Positions 21,871 through 30,581 of a DNA stretch of 30,581 bases are shown here, piece by piece. Numbering within the stretch: the first letter of the stretch is position 1; each line of letters opens with the position of its first letter. The notes under the pieces were generated by a model. That model worked only from the letters and a program-made list of their open reading frames with translations. It had not been told where the DNA came from and ran no database searches. Origin of the DNA: Choristocarpus tenellus KU-1152 (lineage: Eukaryota; Phaeophyceae); NCBI GenBank assembly GCA_964200185.2, contig CAXNAD020000089.1:1-30581 (forward strand), given 5' to 3'. A program made the position numbers and the translations under genes.

Positions 21871-22417
21871 ATGAAGGAGACCCATGTGATGGAGAAAGGG
21901 GAAGATTCCCCGTTCATATTTGATTGGTGAGTGGATTTTAGTCACAGTCATTCACTGTTCAAATATCTTGTCTTGGTGCCACATTTTCTCAGTGTGTCAT
22001 GTTGGTTCGACCTTTCTTTTACGGTTTTGTCAGCGAGGTTGAGGTGACCTACCCGTCAGCAACACTTGCTCTCATGGCCAGAAATACACTCAGTGTGGAT
22101 GAGGAGATTCAACCGAATAAGATCTGCAAGAGTTTCCGCGTGGATGGATCGACAATGCACGTGTAAGTCCTTGTGATTTCAAAGTGGTTCTTACACCTAA
22201 TAAGAACTTGTTTCTTTCGATGACACTCTCATCATAATCCTTCTCTTTCCTCCCCAGACACTTCACCGCCAGCGAAGAGAAGGTACTGCGAGTTGTGATG
22301 TCTTCCTTTTTCGATATGGCGTTGGTTGTGTCCAGAACAATGATGGAGTTTGACAGTGGCAGTGAAAGCGAGACGCTGTTCGGTGTGGGAGGCGACCCAT
22401 CTGTACAAGTTGGGTAG
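21871..22417 (+). CDS. KEOPS/EKC complex subunit Pcc1 (LAGE3 family)
   Basis: Pcc1 is the small dimerising subunit of the KEOPS/EKC complex, which makes the t6A modification of tRNA. Exons 21871-21926, 22034-22162 and 22258-22417 join in phase 2 at both GT-AG introns, giving 114 residues, normal for the family. Readable family pattern: YPSATLALMARNTLSVDEE, then KICKSFRVDGSTMHVHFTA (the conserved V-x-G-x-x-L-x-V-x-F/T-A block), then VVMSSFFDMALVVSRTMMEF (the long second helix). An acidic Ser/Glu-rich tail follows. An in-frame ATG at 21802 would add 23 hydrophobic and basic residues; I prefer 21871 because the family core begins shortly after it. Convergent with the ABA4-like gene. Confidence 0.86.
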
Positions 22418-22859
22418 CATAATTAACTAACCAATTTAGAAAGAAACGTTACAAAATGAGCAACACATCAAGCAGATACTTTTGTGATCTTCACAGTCTT
22501 GGTCTTCACGGCATGGTACGAGTTCCGAAGAGTTCCATTTCACTTACACACAAATGCAAGTATGTTGGAACTAAAATCTATTCCCCAGATCACTTCTTCA
22601 AATTCCAAGTGCAGAGAAGTCTTAACCCCAAATGGGACGCAACTCCAGTCACTTCCCCTCTATCATGTATCCTTCCTGTACTGTACAGGAGTCCTCAACA
22701 TCAACCTTCCAAAACGCGTACGGCTATTTCATTAATCGCCATTCTTGATACCCCTTGGGTTGAAGCTCTTCCTACAGGTTGGGTAGCAATCACACTAGTG
22801 TGCACCATATACAATCAAAGCTAATACTCTAGATGACAGGTACTGAATACACTTGAAAC
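22418..22859. other. Convergent spacer between Pcc1 and ABA4-like genes
   Basis: No exon is supported. It should contain both polyadenylation regions. Plus-strand open frames at 22456-22824 lack splice or family support. Confidence 0.45.
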
Positions 22860-25800
22860 TCATGGTGGAGTAATAGAGGCCTTGGTTGCGTCAACTGTAC
22901 TCGATGAAGGTGTTGCGGAGTTTGGTTCTACAGTTGCCTCTGTTTTTGAAGAGTTTGTCTTGAGTAGGGCCGCACGCTCCACTTCAGCTCCTTTGAGAAT
23001 GTCCAGCGCCTCTGTCTCTGCAGTCTACAGAGTAGGGAGAATATGGTTGGGGTCAAACTTGCGTTGCAGATCCACATTACAGTACCAAACACCACTTCAC
23101 ACCATTGTCAGACCATTGTTGTGTACATGCATCAGTGGAGAGAACACACCTGTGCTACTGGCGGTACCTTTCGTATCAATGGATATTGCTCAACACGATA
23201 CTAGGGGGTTCAATATTAGTTGTGTAACCTAGGGAACAAATACCAGGGTGGGATATAAATATGTGTTCTATTCATGCCCCAACACGGGGATACATCCTAT
23301 CCCATGGTGGTACTTACTTGAAGAATAGATGAGGCCTCTGCTTCTCCCTTCACTCTTGCCTCCTGCACAATACTGGCTGCCTGTTCTCTGGCTGCTGCAA
23401 GGATATCCTTCGCCTCACGAGTCACTGTAGGTTTTGGGGGGGTAACTCCTGACTGGTTGAGGTGGGAAAAGAGCGAACAATGTGTTTCATACACTTGTTG
23501 GAGTGACACGATTTGATGGTTGGGTTTAGGATCAACCAGATATGTTGCTTTGGGTAGGAGAGACAGTCATAAAATGTCCTGAAGCTTCATATCTGCAGTT
23601 GTTGTGAGTCTGATGCTTGAATGGAGTCAATGTTTCTTATTTGGCACTCACTCATTGAACAAACACCCTTGCACTGATGGGAAAGGATCGATATCTCGTG
23701 CTCAAACAGTTTTGCAAATTGACTCTTGCTCCGCATATAATTACATACAAGCAACAAAATATGACAAACATATTTAATTCCTTTGTCCCTGCTTGCACAG
23801 TCTCTTGTGTACTTTACATACAGAATATATACCAGAAAAAATGAAAATTGCACCTGTAGGATCCAATTCGGTGGATTTTGATGTGTGCATTCTATAGCAT
23901 GCTCCACAAATTCATCCAAAAAATGCTAGATTTTACTGGTTTAAGAACAAGACACATGGCATGAGGTATTGATACACTCGAGAGTCAACAGCTGTTTTTA
24001 GTCAAGAATACTAATGTGGATGAAGTTGACAATCCATTTACACGTGCTTTATTTGCTTGTGGAAATCCTACTTGCTCAACCGCATGGTGGTTGACCTTCT
24101 GTGATTTTTTTTTGCCTAACAATATGCAGACATCTTTTTTAGCTCCCAGTTGGGCTTTGTTGATGCCTCATCATAGGAGTACTCTACAATTGGAAAGGAT
24201 AAAGGGAATGGCTGCCTCACACACTAACATTCAATCCCTCATCAGTGGAGGATTCAAGGGCATGGCTTGATATGTTTTGATGACTGCCCAAAGTCTACCT
24301 ATTTTTGTACAAAAAACATTGCACTTGATCAAAAATACACGTCTATAATTGTCATTTATTTTAGTAACTCCGAACATGGACTCACCTCCATTATATCTTT
24401 CACATCCCACTTCACTACCCTGTAGAGCCCACGTGTGAAAACATGACTTATGATTCCAAGCGGGCCAAACAGATAGCACAGAGCCAAGCTATGCCCAGTG
24501 AATATCTTGTTCTTTCGACCATCAAGGTACACCCATCGACCCTGTTGGGGTCACCAAATCAATAAACACTTTTTTCTCAGCACAGGTTTTTTAGGTATAC
24601 TTCCAGAATACAGCAGTATTAATATGAGTAGTTCTTCTAATATCATGTAATTGTATATTGCAAGAACTACAGCATCCAGTCAAAAAAAGAAAAACAGCTT
24701 ACAATGAAAAGGTCCTCTGCCAAGAAATGTGACCAGGCAGTTGCCACAGAGACCTCTTCGCCAAAACCCTTTGTCAAAGACCCAAGATCAGTGATGCCGC
24801 TAGAGAATCCTGCAAGAGAAACAGGGTTCTAACAAGGACAGAAGGAATGAGCCACAATGAAAATTCTAAGGACATCAAATCTGCAGTTAAATTTGTGGAA
24901 AACCAGCAGTTGCAATGTTACAGTGCATAGGCCATTCAAAGTGCAAGTGTATATATATATGTTGACATTGTGAGTCTCAGGCTACGTAGATTGTTCAATG
25001 CTGTCTACTGAAAGCTTGAAGCAATAGACTACCACACACCTGGAACGACTCATATGCAAGCCAGCCATAAACAACCGCTGCTGCCAAGACAGTAGCATAG
25101 CTTGACATCACTGCCTTGGTTATTGGCTTTTCGGGAGCAAAAATCATGCTCAGCCACAGTGGAAGTACTGCCACATTCTCAGCAAGGAAGCAATTCCTTG
25201 GGGTGGCCACCCGTTCCAGAGAGCTGACCACCTGAAAACAGTCAGAGTTTGTTGCAAGGTCAAGGTACAGCAAGACAAGCTAGATCAAGTAATATCATGC
25301 TATGTGGGTTGCCCTGGGCATGAAGGATCCTTGAGTAAAACTGTGTGATGTTCAGCTAGCTACCCATACCCAGATGCTGACCTGCTCCAGACTATTCACC
25401 ACAGTTTGCTGATCCTCGAGTACCTCTTCCTTGGAAATGCCAAATGTGGAGAGGAGCTGATCCAATGCCTCCTGCTCAGATGGAAAGCGGCACACAAGGA
25501 AATAGTGTAGGGTGGTACAATTGTAGTCAACCCACACGAATTGACACCCCACCTGACACTTGGTACAGCAACTGCCATTACTTACAGGAGACATGAAGAG
25601 GAACAGAGAGATTGCATCTCGCAAGAGTGGTATTTTGTAAGCCCTTGCTCAACACGATCCTGATACATTCTTGGCGTCATCTTCAATCTGATTTAACTCA
25701 ATCGCTTCCAATCTGATGAATTTGAGTTAAATCTAAGTAACCGTACCTGAACAGGCTGCCCAAGGGTTTCACTCAATGTGTCACCAAGCTGTGTTTGTGC

Positions 25801-27202
25801 CCCCGTTGCTGCCTGACCAAAACCACTCTGAAGGTCCTCAATGCCTCCCCGCAGCCCAGACGACAAGCTCTCCCCCAGACTCTGAAAAGGGGCAAGGGCA
25901 CCAGTCCCAACATCTCCTGCCTGCACCACGAGGAAATATTGAGGACCACACTATTGGAACATTCTATCAGAAATCTACACTGCTGCATTCCAAGACAACC
26001 CTCAATGCAATTGGAAGATTTGGGTGAATTGCAACATATTGAACAGCAGGAACATAATCAAAAATACAAACTGTTGAAGCTCCGCCAATATAGATTCACA
26101 AAAGAGCACAGAAGAGCGCTATTAAGCAGTGCATCAATAGGGGTACAGGTAAGAAATAGGCTCAACCCAAACCCTAAACTGATTCCTGCCCTCGATAGTA
26201 CACAGACCTGAGACTTGAGTCCACTGATGGCTCCTTCCAGGGAGTCAGCAACCTTTGATGCAAGACAGGCAGGGAAACGAAACAGGGAATTATTGCAATC
26301 ACTGCCGTGTTGTATACACCATAATGAGTGAAAAGCAATTATTTCAAGAACTCAAATCAACAGCTTGCATGGCAACCATCTCGCTAGGCTCATCTATCCC
26401 ACAAAGAAACTTCCTGAAGACATCGCAATTTTCTTGATGCCTTCCTGTAACCCATCTAGAAAACACAAGACCATGCATGGCAGTAAAATAGGAGACATTT
26501 TCCATTCGCATCTGCAACATTCAGCAACCATGTGCAAATCGTATCCATGGCACTTTATGCTTTGACAGCACAGAGACTCCAACCATTATGCAACACTAAT
26601 ATAGAACATGTTTCAACTATCAAGTGCAACATTTCTTGCTCTCTGCAATACATACGCATACTGTGAAGGAGGGGGTATTATGATATTCATTGGGGCCAAG
26701 CTCGAAGAGAATTAGAATATTACCTGACCCTTGAAGCCGCCGATCGCACCAAGCGATGATTGAACCGCGTCTGAGAGGTCTGTCGCGGCCGTTCCGATAT
26801 CTGGCATCGTACTTCGGGCGAAGGATATATGTGCAAGGGAGATAAGATGCAGCTGCCATCATCGACTTTACCGTAGGCAAACTTTCAACATTCGTGCAGG
26901 ATGCAAAAGGCATGGTGAGATATCAAATCCAGCGTGTAAACGGAGGGCATCATTATGTTGATCCCTCCGTACAGAGCAACAGGTGTGGGCCACCCCACCA
27001 GGTACAATTCAAGTCTCCCTACTGTAGTCCTCTTCCTTAACCTGACGTCAAATCCTGTATCCAGGGAGGAGATGATGAGTGTAGCGGTAGAGGAACTCCG
27101 TCGTACCCTTCTTGAACATCTCGACGATGGAAAGCAGTGCTGGAACGATTCCACATGAAGAACCCAGCATAGAAAACAAACGATGAGAGACACCCTCTTC
27201 AT
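22860..27202 (-). CDS. ABA4-like (DUF4281) plastid membrane protein with flanking helical regions
   Basis: Homologue of plant ABA4, needed for neoxanthin formation; a carotenoid role here is inferred. Minus-strand exons: 27042-27202, 26724-26811, 26208-26252, 25747-25920, 25382-25471, 25033-25231, 24703-24809, 24386-24541, 23318-23452, 22860-23024; all GT-AG with agreeing phases, 439 residues. Residues 1-20 form a signal peptide (LIVCFLCWVL) ending VESF, then a basic Ser/Arg transit-like part: bipartite targeting to a secondary plastid. Residues 55-156 carry amphipathic repeats (SSLGAIGGFKGQ, SLEGAISGLKSQ). The ABA4 domain at about 200-328 has four membrane segments, with FAPEKPITK after the first, AWSHFLAEDLF in the third and GPLGIISH in the fourth. 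Residues 341-439 are an Ala/Glu-rich helical region and a Ser/Thr tail. The end of exon 6 is ambiguous: the stronger donor at 25040 breaks phase, so 25033 was used. Confidence 0.88.
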
Positions 27203-28789
27203 GACACGTGCTTGGTGCAGAAGGGGGCCAACTTGCACCCTCTCCACAAAAAGACAGGAATATGTAGTAAATCTTTTACCACTTACCACTTCGGTTTTTT
27301 CGAAGAAACTTGAACAACTTTCATTCGAAGTTGAAGCGCACCTGATGAAACAATATTGTACAGAACAACCATCACAATATATACATCATATACTATAATC
27401 ACACAAAAAATGTAATCTCGACAACGTAACGCTCAACGCTAGCGTTCCCCTCGAACGTTCAACCAGTAGCGTTGGTATCTAGGTCTAGGTCACAGTTCAT
27501 TCTGGTGTTTCGAGGACAACGTTCGGTTGGGAACCAACTGCTTCTATAACGTCCACTGCCCATATAACGCCCTACCCTGTTTCCTGTTGATGTATGCCAT
27601 CACCAAAATAACAGCGAGTAAGAACAACATTGCCAGGCGTGGAATAGAGTTGGCCTAGCCTTCGTCTATGCTATAGCCCTAAGGCATTGTGGTGGTGTGT
27701 CAATCATCGGAGTGAAACATCCTGAATATGAGAAAAATGTCATGTGAATCACCTTAAGTCCCCGTGACTCACGTTGTGATGGAGTTGAATCTTTGTCTTT
27801 GTGAAGGTTAGTCATTCCATGAAAAACATGTACACTTCATGAAAAAAAAATAGGCATGATGTAATGAACACTCACCTATACCTCTAGCAAGCGTTTATAT
27901 GCCCAATTATTTGGCGGCCTCTTCACCACCATAATATGTGCCCACTCATCCAAAATGAGATAAAAAAATAACATTTAGGAATTTAAGTTTCTAAACATCC
28001 ACCAACATCTATGTGCGGCATATTAGCAAGGATTGATGGAGTTGGTAAACACACAAGAAATAAACTTGGTAAACAAAAGGTGTCAAGCCAAGGTTGGTCG
28101 TGAACAGGGTGATTGAGATCCGTTACCAGTTATCTCTTCGCATCGCAATATGATAGACTGCACCCATCATTATGACCATACGACATGTAAACAATTGTCT
28201 ACAAGATGGTCAATCTATGTAAAGGATTGTGATATATGGGTATCACGAGATCTGGGCCAAGATAGATGAGTCATGAGTAAAGTTGGGAAAGATCTGTACC
28301 AGACATATACATCTAGTAGTCTCTTAGATAGCATATTATACTAATTATGTCAATGCAAGATATATAGACTATGCAAAGGACTGTATGGTACCAATAAACA
28401 AAAGTTCTCAAGTCCAAGACTCCTTGGGACAAGAAGATACTGATTACCCAATCCATTAACTGCATGATAAGGATAACCTGCAAATCATTTAATGGAATTG
28501 TGGGAATTGTTCATTAGCCGTAAAGATGAAGGCAATAGGTAACATTTGTGGACAAACCATGCCCTAGACAAACAAACAACCTGGACCAGGTCTATGCCTA
28601 GCAATACTATCCTATCAATAGTGTACTGGCAAATAATGGGCTTAGAGCCTTGATAGTCTACGTCCGTCAATGGTAATAGCTTTCCTAAAAATGAATTATC
28701 CAGTTCAAGTCTGGTGTGAGAAGTTGGGCTTGTGAGTAGCAAAATTTCATTTTACCCAAACGAACGGAAAATGGACATGAGTTTCTTTC
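27203..28789. other. Upstream region of ABA4-like gene; otherwise no supported gene
   Basis: The first few hundred bases should include the ABA4-like promoter (see 27421-27570). Further right, a minus-strand frame at 28485-28742 contains QYTIDRIVLLG, which could be the remains of the C-terminal end of the adjacent retroelement, but this is weak. No other exon was found. Confidence 0.4.
27421..27570. promoter_or_regulatory. Cluster of AACG/CGTT motifs upstream of ABA4-like gene
   Basis: At least nine AACG cores on either strand lie within 150 bp, two of them as the palindrome AACGTT, and several as CAACG or CGTTG. The cluster is about 220-370 bp upstream of the proposed start of the ABA4-like gene. 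AACNG is the core recognised by MYB-type factors, which makes this a plausible binding array; its function is inferred. Confidence 0.35.
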
Positions 28790-29910
28790 TAGGTAGTACA
28801 AACCATACATGATGGGCGATACCTTAGGATTCACTTTATACGGATCCCTCCAGGTGAGGTAACTTCAGATTCGGACCATCAGTACTTTCATGTGGTCTAT
28901 TGACTAGAAGTTAAATGCCAGGTATAAAAAGAAGAAACATGATGCGTTGGTTGGCATGTTCCTGATCTTCAAGGGTTCATGGAGGTTCCAGTGAGCCAAC
29001 TCAAATACAAGCTGTAAATCATCTTTGGTTTTTCGAGTGAACTCTTTGGTATAAACATCTGAAACACCATTAGACAAAACAAGGATAATATCAGTGGTTC
29101 AAAGAACTCGTAATACAAGCACAAGGAGAAACAGCCTCCGATCAAAATTCGCGCTAAAAGCTATGCTGTGACCTACCTGCACAAAAGGCAGTGACGATAC
29201 CCAGTTATCCTCAGCAACAGAGATATACATTGCTAGCATAGAACGCAACGAACCATATACTCTCTCCAACACATTTTTTTGTTTCGTAAGAAGGTGTGGT
29301 TTTGGTTTTCTTGTAGCCAAAAGATAAATTGTAACAGATTGCAACAGATTGCAACTCCACAGCAACACTGTTTTCACATTTAGTGTGGTACCTTGATCAG
29401 GGTGTAACTACTCAGGTGAGTAAAAAAAATGCAAAGATGCATTCTACCAGCATACAAGCAATTGCTGTGGTTGCTCTGTTTGGAACAGTGTACATACAGG
29501 ACATTAAAATGATAGAGGTGATCGATAACAGATAGCACGTACAAGCACATGGCACCATTTCTTGCTGGGGAACTTGCTTTAGACACTACCAAATCAACAG
29601 TAACACATTGAAATGGTCTGTCAATGGGCTTCTGGCCAGTGGGAAGCATAGGTTTGGTACTAGCAGTATTACGCGTTTGGCATGCCTGATAATCACAGCA
29701 CCACGTTAAAATATCGATATCGAATATTGGTCACCAATACAAGTCTCTGGCATTTGTGGAACGTGGTTTTCAAACCTAAGTTACCTCCAGAGTTACCTCC
29801 AGAGTATGCATGATGATGGCAACCATGGAGTAGTCCAAAGACAAACGAACCAGCGAGGAACGATGAGTGGTCCCTAAACATGCTTCTCCTACAAAGATGG
29901 CATTATTACC
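28790..29910 (-). pseudogene. Decayed LTR-retrotransposon integrase
   Basis: Reading the minus strand, parts of an integrase appear in order. First comes a zinc-binding His-rich segment (LLHGCHHHAYSGGN, then GLKTTFHKC) near 29750-29870. Next are a YW-stop-P step and DIDILTWCCDYQACQTRN (29690-29740), matching the family's YWWP...C-x2-C pattern. The catalytic core follows with PFQCVTVDLV and YVLSVIDHLYHF (29500-29620), then NVLERVYGSLRSML and WVSSLPFV (29140-29270), DLQLVFELAHWNLHEP (near 29000), and WRDPYKV (near 28840), the C-terminal strand motif. Frames change several times and a TGA replaces the second Trp of YWWP (29731-29733). The order fits a Ty3/gypsy-type pol. No LTRs, reverse transcriptase or RNase H were recognised. 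Confidence 0.78.
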
Positions 29911-30017
29911 AGAAAAATATGATACAACAAAGTTGTTTCCTTATCTTATCATTATCGGTATTACTAAGGTGGTGAGGTGACACTGGGGGACTGTAAATAC
30001 CTCAAGTATTGTCCAAA

Positions 30018-30242
30018 CTAGGACTCCTGGCCCTCGCACAATTTCTCTGTGTTCACTGTAGGAAACACGGTAGTCGAAGTAGTAAAAAGATCACCATACC
30101 CTTGGACAGGCATTTCTTGGTTGAGGATAGAAGTAGTTAACTCGTATTCCTCTGGAACATCTGTGGTATATGAACAAAAACTGATTGATCCGAGGCTGCT
30201 GTTTTGTCCACTACCACTCTCAATCGTTGAGGGTGTAATTCT
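30018..30242 (-). CDS. Open coding-like segment, unassigned
   Basis: A 74-codon open segment runs from an acceptor-like TTTTAAAG to a TAG at 30018-30020. It has protein-like composition (SYTTDVPEEYELTTSIL, QGYGDLFTTS) but no early ATG. It lies 5' of the integrase relic on the same strand and may be another fragment of the element or an exon of a gene cut by the contig end. No family was recognised. Confidence 0.28.
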   Translation of the reverse strand, partial: RITPSTIESGSGQNSSLGSISFCSYTTDVPEEYELTTSILNQEMPVQGYGDLFTTSTTVFPTVNTEKLCEGQES

Positions 30243-30489
30243 TTAAAATGCACTGCTCTATAAGAATACAAAGGGGGATTTGCAAGAGAGCATCATTGAA
30301 CCTTTCTATGGTGCACCAAATAACAAGCAATGAGTGCACCACTCTGGACTACCTGCACTCATATGAGATGTGTGCTTACACATTGAAGTGCCCCAAAGAG
30401 GAAAGAGTTTAAATCAAAATGAAAATTCCACAGTGAAATAATAGACCAAAATTCAACCCTACCCACCCACCAACACACATTTTTCTCCC

Positions 30490-30581
30490 ATGGGGGGGGG
30501 GGGGGGGGGGCCCCAGGGGAAAAGGGACCCCCCCCTTTTTTTTTGGGGGGGGGACGGGGAAACTCCCCCCCCCCATTTCAA
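30490..30581. repeat. Homopolymer-rich contig end
   Basis: Long G and C runs with little other sequence end the contig. This could be the G-rich terminus of another family A element, but TCAAAG or the inner block is not readable, so only low-complexity sequence can be claimed. Confidence 0.6.

Noticed and set aside
22882-23232. Plus-strand 116-codon frame
   Set aside because: The minus strand encodes the last exon of the ABA4-like gene here, in phase with the preceding exon.

Overview
The window looks like a nuclear contig of a photosynthetic eukaryote with a secondary (complex) plastid, most likely an ochrophyte/stramenopile alga or a relative such as a haptophyte. This rests on intron-rich genes with clean GT-AG junctions and matching phases, and on a plastid carotenoid-type protein (ABA4/DUF4281) that starts with a signal peptide followed by a basic, Ser/Arg-rich transit-like segment. 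The species cannot be named from the sequence. Almost all coding information is split into short exons, so long open frames mislead. The gene models below were assembled by hand from splice sites, phase agreement and coding character, without transcript data. No tRNA, rRNA or CRISPR was recognised.

Layout: 1-5290 is gene-poor. It holds three copies (1-196, 1567-1740, 4058-4355) of a short inverted-repeat element with G-rich ends, plus two isolated coding-like exons. 5291-8174 (minus) is a five-exon conserved-looking gene of unknown function whose introns carry two more elements. 9060-9309 is a 14-bp minisatellite. 10444-15966 (minus) is a long many-exon gene of unknown function with a myristoylation-type start; its 5' half is well supported and its 3' half only partly. 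A 216-bp divergent promoter containing a 21-bp palindrome separates it from a plus-strand nicotinamide/nicotinate mononucleotide adenylyltransferase gene (16183-19614) with a roughly 410-residue N-terminal extension. 20891-21278 (minus) is a two-exon gene for a 75-residue probable mitochondrial protein, divergent from a Pcc1/LAGE3 (KEOPS) gene at 21871-22417 (plus). 22860-27202 (minus) is a ten-exon ABA4-like gene whose membrane domain is flanked by amphipathic repeats and a helical tail. 28790-29910 is a decayed LTR-retrotransposon integrase. The contig ends in homopolymer G/C sequence.

The genes do not form one pathway: NAD biosynthesis, tRNA t6A modification, plastid carotenoid metabolism and a mitochondrial small protein sit side by side in alternating divergent and convergent pairs. 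The most useful points are the reinterpretation of several open frames as spliced genes, the unusual architecture of the ABA4-like and NMNAT proteins, and the two related miniature elements whose G-rich termini coincide with the assembly gap at 6998-7004, sit close to the gap at 4128-4137, and probably explain the left contig end.
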